From assembly GCA_013396755.1 (NCBI GenBank), contig VWZF01005762.1:124882-188881 (forward strand): a stretch of DNA of 64,000 nt. The letters are read 5' to 3'. The notes below the pieces were generated by a model that worked only from the letters and a program-made list of their open reading frames with translations, was not told where the DNA came from and searched no databases. Every line of letters begins with the position of its first letter. Position 1 is the first letter of the stretch. A program made the position numbers and the translations under genes. Source of the stretch: Sclerurus mexicanus (lineage: Eukaryota; Chordata; Aves; Passeriformes; Furnariidae). This document shows positions 39,075 through 53,100 of this stretch, piece by piece.

Positions 39075-40982
39075 TCATGCTATTGCAGGACAGAGCAGTG
39101 GGGAAACCTCTGCCTCTGATAAGTACAGCCCAAGTGTCCCTGGCTGTGAAGGAGAGCGTACCCTGGGTCATCTTTGTGAGAGCTAACAGCTTGAGCTGAG
39201 CATAACTCCACAGTCTCCTTCACTTCCCTCATCTTTTTTTTTTTTTCCTGTGATGCTACCGAGAACAAAAGAACAGCTATTTTACACGTGCTTGACTGAA
39301 AATTTTGGGATAATACTTACATATGCCATACTTGAGAGGATAACCATAAATTTTAAAAAAAGATCTTTTCCATAAACATTTCCATCTCAATATATGCAGA
39401 GCAAAACATTAAATGAAAAGGGTGGAAATGAAACTGAAGTAAACTTACAAAACCAGCTACAGTAACAATAGAAACTTTCTTTTTTTTTTCTTTTAATTTC
39501 CTCTCCTCTGGCAATAAGATTCCAGAGAAACCAGCTTCACAGAAAGTAACAAATGAACAAGTGCCTAATGACTAGACCTACACTGGAAATAAAGACTGCC
39601 CAGAAGTGATCTAATGCCATTTTGAGGCTGACTTCACAGAGGAAATGAATCCTTTGATTAGTATTTGACTGACTTTGTTTCCTTGTCTTCAGTGATATTT
39701 TTTTAGTCTGAGAGAGTAAAATCCAGATTGTTGTGACAATTGTGAGAACAAATTAGTCAGCATTTATAAATCACTTGGAAGAGAAATTGGTATTGCTGAT
39801 AATTATGAAGTTGGATGCAATCAGCAAAATATGTTGCACTGAAAAACCAGTTGTTTCCTCTTCTTGTTCATCTTAAAGTTGGAAACACAGAACTGCAGTA
39901 ATCTATTGGTGATGTAGTGATATAGGCTCTAGTATTCTAGCTAAGCTGTTGGACTCCATACTCCTACCTCAGTATTGACATAATTTCCCCCTTTCCAGTT
40001 CTGTAGGAATATGAAGACAACTGACACATTTGCACAAATGTCAGCAGTCTGAAAACTTAAGTAGGCTTCCCTTACCTTACAACCACCTAAACTGTGCAAG
40101 AAATAACTCTGTGTACTTTGGTCTTGAAAAAATATAGCAGATGACTCCTGGATTCTTAAAAGTATGATTCATACCTCAGATAACCCATATTTCCTTGGAA
40201 ATACGGGCAATTGATTGTGTGGAATTGAAGGTAGAAAACTACTGGGGAAGCTAAACCTCCGGGATCAGCATTCCCTGGAGCCAGCCAGCCACACCTGTAC
40301 CACATACATGTACACATATACAACCCATGCTTCTCACAGTGTAGTTGTGTTTTATGTGTATTTTGTTTTAGTATCTTACTTTAATTTATTTTTACAGTTA
40401 AACTGAGGCTTGCATGCACAAAATTACAATAGTTCTTTCTCAGCTGCATCAAGAATAAGGGTCACAGTTTGTATGTTTGGTCTTGAGTTACAAAATACTG
40501 GTACTAAAATATGTAAGAATAAACACTGGAAAAAAGGGATAAGTTTTTCGTTTTAAACATCTGTTTTAAAGTGATATGAGGGAGTGAAATTAAATTTAAT
40601 AATCTCTCTTCCTTCCTCTGCTTTTGAAATCATAAGACAATGTGGTAGGACATGTGTTTCAGATCTAGTGTGGTATTTTCAGATGTAGACAATTCATTAT
40701 CCGTGGTTCTCCTTTTCTGCATAAACCATGATTTTTCTAAGTACAAAATTGTCTGCTAAATTGTCCCCAGGTTACACAACACAAAACAGCATTTATGTAT
40801 AATAAGGCATTACCTCCACCTGCTATAGACAGTGTTTATTCTGCACATTTTGTTTTCTCTGGTGGATTGCAGCCTGTGAACTCAACAGTTTGTTGGAAAG
40901 CAAAGGATCTTACATGTCAAATTGTCTGATTTATTTTACAAAAGTTTAATCATCTGTCAGCTGTTTTTCAAAGGGAGGTTCT

Positions 40983-41052
40983 TTCATGCTTTTTAATAGA
41001 CATTTCTCCAGTGAGGTTTTTCCATGCTTTTTAATGGATATTTCTCCAGTGA
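40983..41052 (+). repeat. 38-bp-period tandem duplication
   Basis: A unit of about 32 bases containing CATGCTTTTTAAT and ATTTCTCCAGTGA occurs at 40983-41014 and again at 41021-41052. The copies differ at three sites, all transitions. It is a local duplication older than the perfect one at 19.4 kb. Confidence 0.85.
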
Positions 41053-42654
41053 AAACTAATTTTTAATATCTTTGTCCAACTCACATATGTGTGTGCTTAA
41101 ATCAGGCCACAGGATGTGAGCTGATTTAGACATTCAGATACAGGACTTTTGCACTCACATTAACCACATACTTGAAAATGCTCATCAGTTGTGCCAACCA
41201 CCTGCTCCTTCTGATTTACACTGTTTTCTGGACAACTTTGATTGTAGCTATGCCCACCTTTATGCTTACGGCTGTATGACTCAGGGCATCACACCTCCTT
41301 GAACCAATGGATCGGCCTAATCAAGAGAACTTTATCACACAGAAGCTAAATCTTTTGACTGACTGTCCATTTAAATCAGTCAGTTGAAAACAAAGCAGTA
41401 AGTGACATAACATTTTTTTCTCTTCTGTGCAGGACAGAACTGTGGTTAATTAGGCATTTAAGAGAGACTTAACTTCTACAGTTCTCACCACACATGTTAT
41501 TTTCAAGCAGCTCAATGATCTGAAACACCAATTAGTTTCAATTCACACCTATTATCCTCCTTTAGTGCAATGTTAATTCAAACTCTAAATTCCCCTCCTT
41601 GTCAAAAAATGGTAATTTTCTCTTTTTGTGTTTCCTCTGAAGTTCTGAAATATATAGTGCCAAATGCCACTACTTAAAACTTCATACAGAGGTCTTACTC
41701 CATTTGCCAAGTTTCATATTTTCATGCTTTTAGGCCTAGCATGTTCTCTTGCTTTCTCTCCTCTGATAAACATATTGTTTCAACTCCCTAGAAACATTCT
41801 GTCTTCAACATTCTTCATTCTAAACCAGTTGTAGATTTTTACAGGACACCACAGTGACATTGCCAGCGGGGACTAAGATGACTGCAGTCTCATAAAGCAC
41901 TGCCAATAAACATGCAATGTATGTTATAAATGGTTAAAACATAAGGTCTTCCCCTTTCTCACACATCACAAGCAATTCTGCAGTAATATCAGGAAAACAT
42001 TCAATGCTTAAAAAACCAGAAGCCTTCAAGAAAGAATGCCTAAAAATAACCTCAATTATTTTTCAGTTAATTTTCAGAGCACTCATTTTCACCAGCAAAC
42101 AGTCCAAAGGGGGAAGAAAATTCACAGCCAGGTTTTTACCACATATGCTTACAAGCCCATAAAATGAGTGACATCTACAGCTCTGTGGGCACAGCTGATG
42201 GTAGTCCCTTATTTGTTCCAAAATATTACTATTACATAATAGATGAAAGTAATGGGCGGGGATAACTTACTGCCTAAATATGGCTTTTATTTGAATGTCT
42301 TTAATGCAACTTAAATCAGGTCATGCTTAGAAGAAGAACCCAAAAATTACAATCAGATAACATAAGCACTTTAAAAATGTACTTGATACTTTACTTTTTC
42401 CTTTAGAAAAGTAATGCTCATAAATGCTGATGACTGGATAACTTACTTGTCTTTATTATCTTTTTTAATAGTTTATTCCACATATTCATAAAATTGTTCA
42501 GCTATTACTTAGTTTGTGATTGCTTATTTTGAACTTTGTGAGAAATATAAGAGGTAGGATAACATTTCAAATCTCCTGCTGATGAGTTAACAGTACAGGA
42601 TTACCCATCACTACCCAGTAACTTTCCCTCCATATACAGTACAAAGTTACTTAC

Positions 42655-42728
42655 CTGTGCACCTGCTGATGTTCTCTCATGAATGCTGCCTATACAAATT
42701 AGGATGTTTCATATACTGCTCCCAGCTA
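42655..42728 (-). other. Candidate 74-nt non-coding exon (unconfirmed)
   Basis: On the minus strand an acceptor-like TATTTTGTTTTGCAG, with a CTGAT branch-site match just upstream, borders position 42728. The consensus donor CAG then GTAAGTAAC borders position 42655. All three frames contain stops, so if it is real it belongs to an untranslated region or a long noncoding RNA. No transcript evidence is available from sequence alone. Confidence 0.13.
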
Positions 42729-43156
42729 CTGCAAAACAAAATATCAGTTACACATTAATCTTTTCAGTTAAGCTGCCAATGTTGCTCCAGATCTTATTGC
42801 AGTGCTTTCTCAGTCCATCAAATTTGTATACATTTCATGTCTTTCTGACAAGTTTTACATGTGATCCTCTTAATTATGGTGACAGACTGAATAAAAATTT
42901 ATTGTGCTTGCATTTAAAAAAAAAAAAAACAACATTTTTTTCCCCAAGAAATGGAGAGACAGCTTTATACTTGATGATGTGATTTTCAGAAAAACATGAT
43001 GTGAATCTGTTGGTTTGGACAGAAATCTGGAACCACCTCTGATGTGAACCACCGGCATGTCTTATTTCGGCACAAATGTAAATCTCAGTTTATGTATATG
43101 CATGCTGTATGGTACTGCCAAACAAAATATCTCCAAGTTCAATCTTGTAAATCTCC

Positions 43157-43180
43157 TGTACACTTGCAGGCAAGTGTACA
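43157..43180. repeat. 24-nt near-perfect palindrome
   Basis: Arms of 11 bases (TGTACACTTGC at 43157-43167 and its exact complement at 43170-43180) are separated by two bases. It could bind a dimeric factor or extrude as a cruciform, but no known motif is assigned. It stands alone in unique sequence. Confidence 0.7.
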
Positions 43181-44211
43181 TATGAAAACCACTCAAAGGA
43201 AAAATTTAATTTTTCCTCATATCAGCAGCTGAGAGATCTAGCATATGTACAAGGGTCAAAATTTGCAGCTAACTATATTAGAGATGCAAATAACCTCAAT
43301 GCCAGACAAAATGTAAAAACCAGACTAGAAGACATCCAAGACAGACTATCCACTTGAGACAACTTTTATTTAGATTTATGGAACTACCTTCTCATACTCA
43401 TGTTCCAAAATGAAAAGTCTAGGCAGCACAGAACACCAGCAAAGTCCCAAAAAACTGTTAAACAAACCAGTCCTTCTCTGTGTGTAATTTTGCACAGACC
43501 CTCCACAGCATTTGAAGACATAACAAAGCAAGGACTAATCTTAGCCACAAACATAATTAATAAACTTCATACTTGTATAAGGGCAGTGAAGGATTAACAA
43601 AAAACAAGCAAAGCAGAACTATAAGTCATGTCTCCAATCCAGTGAGAAATATAACAGCACTTGCTTTGCCAAGGGTTAATTCTGGAAATCTCAACCATAC
43701 ATTTTCTAGAGATTTTTGTTCCAGATTGCAGTTAAATCTGGCCAGGGATTCAGATTCTCAAAATTCAGGATGTTCAACCTCTAAACAGTCACAAATGCTC
43801 AGCTTTTCATCTACAGTTCCTATCAAATATAGAAACATCTTTCATATGTTTAGTTTTTACACAGATTTCAGTACTCCTCAAACTTATTTTAAACCATTTT
43901 ATAGCTATCCTTCCTGCCTGTTAAACACATCAAGTGCTTCAGTGCCAGCTGGTGTCAAAAAAGAAAGTCTAAAAACAAAAAAATATACTGCTGGCTGTCT
44001 TCTATCCTTGCTGGCACCCACTGCTTGAAGACAGATTAAAACACTACTTATAGCTATTCCAGCATTCCTCAGACACCAGAATTTTATAGTGGGAGAGGCA
44101 ATTAACAACACTGCTCTTCAGCGAGGGGCATTTTCTGAGCTCCTTTCCTCAGTTCCATTATGACCTTCTAATCTGATCCTCTTTTGTTTGCACAACAGCT
44201 TTCTGTGCAGG

Positions 44212-44227
44212 AAAAAAAAAAAAAAAA
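44212..44227 (+). repeat. poly(A) run
   Basis: Sixteen consecutive A bases, with a second A run at about 44301-44312. No retroposed body is recognisable upstream. Confidence 0.8.
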
Positions 44228-45250
44228 GTAACCAACAGGGAAATACAAGGTAACTCTATTTTTCCTTTTAATCTATTCTGGTATGACCAGCGAACAGAAG
44301 AAAAAAAAAAAAGTTGTCTTTGCATTGTGTGCATTCAAAACTTTCAGGAGATTTATGCATTTAATCCAGTGCTGTCTCCATCATCCCTTTCAGCTCCCCC
44401 ACACTTTGTTCCCTCACAAGGATGAGGCTCCAACCACCTTACTTCCCTCTGTGCTCATCACAAGCATTGGAAGAGATGCTAAACTCCACCGTCACATCAG
44501 ATGAGACAGCAGCATACAGCTTCAGGTGCTCAAGGATATAATAATACTGAAAAAAAGAGAGAGATTGTAATAAATCTTTTCAAACTAACATGCCTGAATT
44601 ACTTCCTACTTTGGCATTCAATGAAAAGGATAATTAGGAGATGTCTCATTTACTCCATACATTGAACTTGTTCTTTTTGTCAAAACCATAATTTTTTACA
44701 GTCAGTGTGACAATTTTCCTATAGGCAGGAGGGTTTTCTTACATACAAATATTTTGAAAACACTCAGATTTGCAGTTCCACTGGCTTTAAAGACATCCAA
44801 TTTGTGAAGCAACTTTGAATGAAGACTATAAATTTTTAAATAAATTCCTATAGGAGTGAACTGTTAAGCAGAAGCTGTAGGAAGATTTTAATAAATTGTT
44901 TAATGTTTTCAGTTATTATTTTCATAATACAATTTGATATTTAAAAACTTTAAAAAATTAGATGGCAAGTGGATATCAGCTCTCCCACCATTAGAAATTT
45001 TAAAAATACCTGCAATGTTAATCTGATTAGAAGAACAAGGTCTGATTCAGTTAATGTTAATCAATTTTGGGGAAAAATATCAACAGATTAGAAATTACAG
45101 TACATGAACCTTCTAATTTTACCTCCTAATAGGAAAATTGAAAGGGCTGCATCTAATGTTGCAACTATTTTTAATACAAATAATGTCCATTTTTCTTCCA
45201 GTAAAATGTTTACTATCACACTTACAGTATTTTCATCTCTGTTGTTATAT

Positions 45251-45368
45251 AATCATAGAATCATTAAGGTTAGGAAAGACCTCCAAGATCAGGTCTAACC
45301 TTTGACCAAACACCACCTCAACAACTAAACCATAGCACTAAGTGCCATGTCCAGTTGTTTCTTTTAAA
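45251..45368 (-). mobile_element. CR1 LINE 3' tail fragment, minus orientation
   Basis: The plus strand begins AATCATAGAATCATTAAGGTT and continues through GAAAGACCTCCAAGATCA, CAAACACCACC and ACTAAACCATAGCACTAAGTGCCA, all complements of the CR1 3' end seen in bird genomes. Similarity fades near 45368. This very short copy covers only the 3' untranslated tail and the last few ORF2 codons, a severe 5' truncation. It is in the same orientation and of similar tail type to the 38.7 kb copy. The outer limit is estimated by eye. Confidence 0.88.
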
Positions 45369-46704
45369 ACAATATCTTACATTTTTTTACCAAATGCACT
45401 GAAAATAAGTGTATAATACTGATAAAAATAGCTGCAACTAAATAGAAACATCACTTCATATAACTGATATTCATGACTACTACTTTTACAAGACACAAAA
45501 GCTTTTTTTTACCTATAAATAGATTCTATAAATGAAAAATCCAACCAAAGCATTATTAAAAGTTTAAGTCCAGTGTCTTTGGTTATTATTCATTGTTGAA
45601 ACAAAATGAAACCATAGTAAAAAGTTCCATTGGCTACGCTCATTCTGGCACACAGTTTACGAACCAAACTAATAAATACTTCACAAGCATACATTCTGAA
45701 CTTGCACAATAATAGCTATTTTGGCATTGCTCTGGTTGCTTCCAATCTCTAGATTTCTAGACAGAGCAGAATAGCTCTATGGCTCAGTTCCACCTAAAGA
45801 CAGCTAACTCTAAATAAACTATTCAAATTAATCAAGAAAGTATAATTGTGTTATGGGCATACTCCAGCCAGACTAACTTACCTTTTGGAGAAACCAGTTC
45901 CAGTGTTTCTACAGTACTTTGTAGATAAAACTAGGGAGGATGCAGGCATCTAAGACAAAATATAGGCCTATGCAAAGGTCTGGATACAAAATAGCACTTT
46001 CATATTGGAGGCTCTTACCAAGAGCTCAGAAACATGCAATAGAGAATAAAGGTTTTTTAATATATCACTGTACTCACTGTCTTCCAATTCATAGCTCTGG
46101 AAACCCCTTGTAAAGCCATGTAGACTCAATGGCTACGTTTAAACAATTGGGAACTCCTAAGCACCAAAGTACACTTACATTCTCCAAAGTGGCCTTTGAT
46201 GTAGTTGATGATTCTCCCCCTTCCCTCCTGCTCCTTTTCCACATTGCCAGTGATAGAAACCTTACTGCATAAGTACAGCTGTCTTCCTAAGATACTTGAA
46301 TCTCCCTGCACACTCTACAGGAATACTAGGTGTCCAATTCTGGCCCACCACATACCTGGGCACCCAAAAAGGGGAGAGTTTCAGTCCCTAAGCTTCAGCA
46401 GTGGACTTAGATCTGCAAGCGGTTATACTACATACATACAGAGTTATATATAGTTGCAGCCAACTTCACAAATCTTATTGCATCTAAAAGAAACACTATA
46501 AATGTGCTACACTCTGTAAAAATCAGCCTGAATGTCAATCTCAATCTGATCATGTAAGCAAAGATTAGACTGCCTATTTTTGAGCCAGTTAAAATAAAGG
46601 GGCACTCAACAGTTACAGAATAAGATAATGTCGGCCCTGCAAATATAATTCAAGTGTTTAAATTCAAGTTGTTCTGATCTATTTCCAAAAATCACTAGCA
46701 TGTG

Positions 46705-46822
46705 TAAAAATTAAAAATAAAAAAAAACCCAAACAAACAAACAAAAAAACCACCCCAAAACCAAACAAAAAACCAAACCAAAACAAAAACCAAACACAAA
46801 ACCAAACAAAACACAAAAAACC
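46705..46822 (+). repeat. A/C-rich low-complexity tract (118 bp)
   Basis: The longest simple-sequence tract of the window, built of irregular CAAA, CCAAA and CAAAA units with almost no G or T after the first 25 bases. It is strongly strand-asymmetric. It contains no gene, and internal unit variation suggests old slippage. Confidence 0.85.
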
Positions 46823-47063
46823 TTCAATTTGTCAGGTCAAGAATGCTCAAGTGAGTACCTCTCAATGAAAGTAACACTGTCAAACTTTTATGAGTGTGGT
46901 CTTTCATAAAGCCTGTCTCAAAGGATATAAAGCAAAGACATTCCAAACCAGGATGCACTGATGTCCCCCCTCCCCAGCCCTGCTCTCTGTTCAAGTAACC
47001 CTTTCAACACTTAGAAAATGAAAACACATCTTACTGCAATAGTTGCTCATATTTGCTGTTTGG

Positions 47064-47086
47064 ATATAATATATATATATATAAAT
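47064..47086 (+). repeat. (AT)n microsatellite
   Basis: About 23 bases of alternating AT with one break. It is a self-complementary dinucleotide repeat, likely length-variable. Confidence 0.8.
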
Positions 47087-50000
47087 ATCCAATTTTGACA
47101 GAATAATTTGAACAGTGTGTCAGATTCTGCTGTATTTTGAACTAATATTAAGGAAAAATAAAGATACTTCATCCCAAAATATCCAAGGAATTTACAAATG
47201 TGATTCATAGGTGATTAATTATGGTTCTGATATTACTGGCTATACCAATAAAAACAGTAATTCAAGACTTCAAACCCTTTTGAGACTAGACCAAAAATGC
47301 TAATGAAACTTTTTGAAAGACATGTTCAAAACCAAAAGCATTAATCTTCAAAAGTATTTTACAGATTTTATACAAAATCCAGATATGTACTCAAATTCAG
47401 GTTGATACTTAGCAAAATCACTTTTATAACAGTAAATATTTGTAATAGAACCAAATTAATTATTTCTTACAACACTTAAAAATCTTGTTATTTTCGGCTT
47501 TGCAATTGCTGTGTTTTGTGAGGACTGAGAAAATGTCTCTCTTCTATATTGTTTATTATTTTTTCATTGGTTTTAGATGTTAAGCTTAACCTTCAGCAAA
47601 AGATTCTGGGTAAGGTTCTATAAAATTATATTTAATGTTATGATTAACTGTGAAGTTCCACCTTTTCAGAGACTGTTCATTTATACATTATATGTAAAAA
47701 TAACATAACCCAGACAGATTTAAAAACAAAACAAGTCACTCAACTTCTGTGGCCCAGACTAATGACATAGGTCTGGGATGTTTTTGTCCCTGTTTCTAGG
47801 CACTATGTGGTGCCAATAAGAATACGGTATAAGCCAGTCTTAATCTGACCATGGGAAAGAAATGGGCAAAGATATATAGCCAGTACTGTTTACGAGATAA
47901 ACAAAAAGTTTACTGCTTCCCACATACTAGGGAAACAGTTGGATTACACATCAGCATCTGGTTTCTTCAGACAATACTACCAGGAAGTTAATGAAATTGG
48001 AACAAGGAAATTACTATGACTCGGCACTCCATAAAAAAGTGTAATTTATCATCAGCAAAAAAACAATGGGAGCTTTGCTGATAAATTAACAAAAGAAAAT
48101 AAAAAGGCTGTACTGCTGCAAAACAATAAATCTTTTTTTTTTTTTCTCTATAAGTTAGTTCTGTTCCAAAAGCTGATGTCACCTAATATTAGAAGAATGG
48201 CAAGCTTGCTCTGATGAGAATTGGTGGCCTTTTTGGGTTACAAATAAGATGTGAGGCAAGATGTTTATCTGAAGTTTCAAGATACTTATGGCATGATATT
48301 CAAATGAAAACTCTATTAGTTTTATTTTAAAGAGGTTTCATTCCACCCAGAGTAGGAAACCAGAATACTGCTTTCAGCATTTAGGAAAGTTTCTTCCTCA
48401 CACTAGAGGCAAAATGAGTTTTTCTGTTAAAATAGTCATTTCCCAGGATTCAAACTTGGGCTGTCAGTTTGGTGACTTGCCAGGGAAAATATACTGAAAC
48501 TCTGGAATTTGATTGCCTGAAACTTCTCAGCTAGGCAACCTTCATTCAATCCACATTGTCTGTGGGGTATTACAAAACATCTCATATGAAAGTTTCTAAG
48601 AAATAATTTCCTTCAAAGCCAGAAAATTTCTCTTTCAGGAATGTATTTTTCATTCTCTTTGGCCATTTCCATGGCAGATTTATTCCTGTACAAGGTCTCA
48701 GTTATGGCACCACAATGGGGTAGACTATTTCCACTTCAGGCTCTTGGAGCGTCTTCAGACCACAGTGGGAAGAGCACACCTAGGTCAGTACACCCTGAGG
48801 GAGAGTACTTATACACTAGTCCTGAGCCAGCAAGATTTTCTCAGGCTGGTCCTATCCTATCTCCTGCACCTGCATGACAGCAACCCGGCATGCCCAAGGA
48901 CCAAAACAAAATTCCCTGTCTGACTCATATCAGCAACTGCCAGCACTTCTCAACAAAAGGAGGAAACTTCAGCCATGATCTGGGTTCCTTACTCATAGAT
49001 CGTATTTGTTCATGTGCCAACACGGGAGTGGGCAGCAAGAAGGCACCCTACAGGCTCAGTCTTCTCCCACTTGCAAATTCATCTTGTCTAAAGACAGCTT
49101 GGAGAGGATGGTGTGCCTTCTCTAATAATTTCTCATTCATGAGTTTAAGAACATAGGTGCCCCATACCCAGTCATGACCCTGCTCTGGATCAGTATGAAT
49201 AGATCAGATCACAGCAGCATGCAGAAACATAGCTCTTTAGTCTGGAGCGAATAAGGGATAGAACCATATGCATGCATGTTGGGGGCTGAAAATTGAGTTA
49301 ATGATGGAGAATCCCAGTTCCCTAGGAATTTCTATAAGAAGACAAATATAAAATGAATGATGTTACTTCCTTCAATGTAATAATAATAACAATTAAAAAA
49401 TCCTGTTGTGTTTGGTAGTTTTTTTCTGGAGCAAATATATTGCCTGCCTTATTCCTGTCACCGCTGAAGAAGAGGCATTCACTGCCAGCCCCCAAACAAT
49501 ATCCTCGATGTCCTTAGTTTTCTTGAAAACATGTAGCAGTAGACAGGACAATCCCTTCCTCCAAGCAACCTCTACTCTAAAATCAGGCCCACCCAGAGTC
49601 AGGCCTGTGTTGTTTTGCACTACACCAGACTCCAGCAAAAACTACCAATGTTACAAAAACCCTCCTCTTCAAAGACCCTCCAAAGATATTCCCTAAATTA
49701 AAGGTGTTGTAGCACCTACAGTCCTTGGCTTTAAGCAGCACAGAACTGTACTAAGGACCCAAGTCCCTTGGGGCTGCTCTTCAAATCAAGATGAATGAGA
49801 CCTCTTTTTCTGATTATATAACTGCCCACAAGGGAAATTCCAGTGGGAAAATGGCACTCTCAAAGCTGCAGACTTGTGTTTGGACTTTAGTTACATCCAG
49901 CGAGTTTTCCCCAAAATTAAGCTCAGGGGCTCTTGGGAGAGGTTGGGCTGTGGGGAAGCTTGCTTCAGAGATGGTGTGCAGTTTGTCAGAGCTCTTTTCT

Positions 50001-50118
50001 CAGACAGTTGTCAGTATGGAAAGTAAGCTGTCATCAGATCCTTTGGCAAGCCAGTGCATTTTACTAATCTGGCAGAGAAATACAGCAGAAGAAAACCTGA
50101 CTAGCTTCCTGCCAGACT

Positions 50119-50140
50119 AGTAAGACGAATTTGTCTTACT
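50119..50140. repeat. 8-bp perfect inverted repeat
   Basis: AGTAAGAC and GTCTTACT are separated by six bases (GAATTT). It resembles a small operator-like or hairpin site. No neighbouring gene gives it a role, and a structure of this size is not far from chance in 64 kb. Confidence 0.45.
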
Positions 50141-53100
50141 GCAAAAGCTGACACAGGGGAAGGGGTGGAAACATATGGCTAGAAATCAGAGCAGGGGTAC
50201 AAAAGAATACAGAGGAAAGATTGGGACTTACAGTTTTCTTGGCAACAATTACATTAGCCACTTACCCACACTCTGGGTACTCACTCAGTTCACAGCACAA
50301 AATGGTAAGAACATTAGAGAACATGCAGCTGATAAATGGCAAAGGGCAGGAAGAAGAGCAGCATTTCAATGAGCCATCAAAGTTCAGGGGCTTGGCCCTG
50401 GACCTTCTCAAACCAGTGACACAACTACAGTCTTCTCCATCTGGTTAGGCTTACTCCCTGTCTACCTCACCAGAAACCCACTGCAGTGTTTCAAAAACGG
50501 CCACCCAGAGGAGTAGCCATATATTGGATTAAAAACACACAATTGCAGATAAAGAAAAGAAAAACAGTAGGATAGAAGTGCCTCTAGCATTTGAAACTAC
50601 AGCTTTTGAAAAATATATTGTCTCTTTATGAAAAACGCTGCTTATTGGCAGACTTTTACCAACATTTTGTCACTCCATAAAATTAGTACCCTGTGACTGT
50701 TTCCACTGAAACTGCAAGAATTTCCACTGTATAAAAGGCGTGTATAAGTCATTACACGATTTAAGCCACAGATATGAAACTCTCCAGCCTGGCAAATACA
50801 AACGGTAGCATTGTAACAACCCAGGAACTGTACTAAAAGTTAAACAATGCCTTTGGACATTAAAGATAAGACATAGAATAGGCTAGCAAACTGCACAGCT
50901 GATGAAAACAGTGGTGAATTGAAGACTTGAACAAAAAGCAAGAAAAGGAAGAACATCTGCAATACTTAACTACTGGAGGAAACAGAGGACAAATATTCCT
51001 GTTTCTTTAGCTACAGTCTATATCCTCACAACAGTTAACATTGAATGCATCTAGGAGGTAGTACAGCCCAGCAGGAAAAGTGTGCACAAGCCAAGGATAA
51101 TCATATGCAATTTTATAACCCCATGGGCAAAACACTAATTCTATAGCTATATGAAAGAAAGCGGACCAGTTGGGGATTCTTAAACTTTCCGAGAGAAATA
51201 TAAAGTATCCTTATTATTGAGAATGCTTTGCTGACAGCTCAGTCAGTACACTCAAACACATTAAAGTTAGAAAGGACCACACCACTTATTTAGACTGATT
51301 TAATACATAAATTATTAAAGCTTCTTAACAGCTATCTTTTCAGCAAATTCCTAACTTCAACCATAAGAGACCCTCAAGAAAGACATTCATCACATTGTAA
51401 AACACTTCAAGGGATAGAGGTATACTTCTAAATAAAGGCGAGCTAGGGAGGGAGACCAGGCATGAGACTCGACCATCTACATTGCTTAACTGTTATTCCA
51501 GTCCCTAGCTCTGTTTTGGGCTGCTCCAACTAATTATGTCCAGTACCATACCCCAAAATGCATACAAGAGAGATTGAAACAAATATTAGGCTGATTAAAA
51601 TAAAACAGACCTTCTCTTGTACTGCTAACTAAGGAAGGGTGCATGCTGTATATTTATATCCAGATGATGTTAAAGTAATGTGAAACTTGGAGGACATTGC
51701 AAGTTCAACATCTCAATCTGGCATATTGCACACTCTGAAGCCTAAGATACAGGTTGGAAAGTCTAAGACTCCAATTCCCAAGTTAGTCCATTTGCTAACG
51801 CAGGATTAATACAGGGCACTGTTTGCTGATCACTGTAAAGAAATTGCTCCACAAGGGATCCTGAGCCAAGGTAATTAATGAACTTAAGAATTTCTGGACC
51901 ATGAATGCCAGTGAGACATTTGACTCATGAGCATTTTTTTTTTGCTGCAAAGGTTTTAGAGGAATGCAGATTTAAATGACTCCACATACTGTATAGAAGA
52001 CCAGTGCACTCATGTGGATAATTAATCTGTAATTAGATCAATAAGGCTAAACAGACAGATAAACCAGGAATGCTGTTATGTGCCCTGTATTACTTAACCA
52101 AGCTATTGCATTTTTATTAAAGGATTACTGCTATAGAAGACATACAGATATCAGAACAGGAAAAAAAAGATCACTTTCCCTGATGATGATGTAAGAGTCT
52201 TTGTTAATGATTTATAAAAGGTCTGGCTATGTTTCTGAAGGCTTAAGGAATCATTCAGGATTGTAGTATTACAACATGAAGTATGTCACATCTGAAATAA
52301 TAAAAAAGGATCTCAAGCAGCATCCTAATTTGTCCAGTGTCATTTGACTGGAACGAAATAGGCAAAACAAAACAAAAAAATCAAACCAGAAAAACATTTA
52401 GGGCTTTGTCATTTTCATTTCATCATTCTATTAATGCTGAACCTTTGATCAACAAAATATTTTGTGATCTGATAGAGACAGTCTCATATAAAAACGTGAG
52501 CTGTTTTAGGTAGACACATGTATACTTGAGGGTGAAAAAAAAATTGTTATATCTATTTACCAAATTTGACTCACATCCTTGAATATCTGAACATGCATAG
52601 GCTTGACAAGTGTTTCAGAAGATGCATCATGATAAAATACTTCACGTCAGGAAAATTACACAAAAAATTGCAGCATCACCAAACCCAGTTCAGGTAAAGG
52701 AAAGAAAAAATGTGTAATGGGTTTAGATTCATAATATTTTACAGCTTGCTATCTCTCCCATTCTGTGCACAACAAGCAGATGTTCTTGCAAAACCTCTGA
52801 AAATATTCTCATATATCTATCATGGAGACTGAATTTCTTTCCAGAGTCAGCAACCATTGCATAAACTCTGAGATTAACTGGGAAGTGTTTTCTCTCAATG
52901 GGAAATGACAGTTAATTGAGAAGAATTTTCCCTCCAAATTTAGGACCTCAGAGGCACAGTAGTTTCCCCATTTGCTTGTACAAATTGGAAAATGGTCTGG
53001 CAACACTTCCCTGCAAAAAAACAAGACTGTCACTAAAATTTGGGCAAACAAAATATCACACCACATAATTCTTCTATGTTGTCAATTGCGTTACAATATT

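Larger units (their letters stand above)
39075..45250. other. AT-rich non-coding sequence, no gene recognised
   Basis: Open frames reach 151 codons (43573-44028 plus) without any recognisable family. Visible structures are a 38-bp-period duplication at 40983-41052, a near-palindrome at 43157-43180, a poly(A) run at 44212-44227, and a minus-strand segment bounded by excellent splice-like sites at 42655-42728. Nothing indicates a protein-coding gene. Confidence 0.65.

Noticed and set aside
39495..39540. Possible 27-nt exon reading IPEKPASQK on the plus strand
   Set aside because: The acceptor AG is separated from its pyrimidine tract by purines, and the donor (AAA then GTAACA) is poor.
43573..44028. 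151-codon plus-strand open frame
   Set aside because: Rich in Ser/Thr/Asn without motifs. No splice or promoter support and no recognisable homolog.
51258..51310. Stretch resembling a CR1 3' tail (AAAGTTAGAAAGGACCAC)
   Set aside because: The similarity covers fewer than 25 bases and lacks the ATTCTATGA terminus and the following CR1 body. It could be a very old fragment but cannot be supported by eye.
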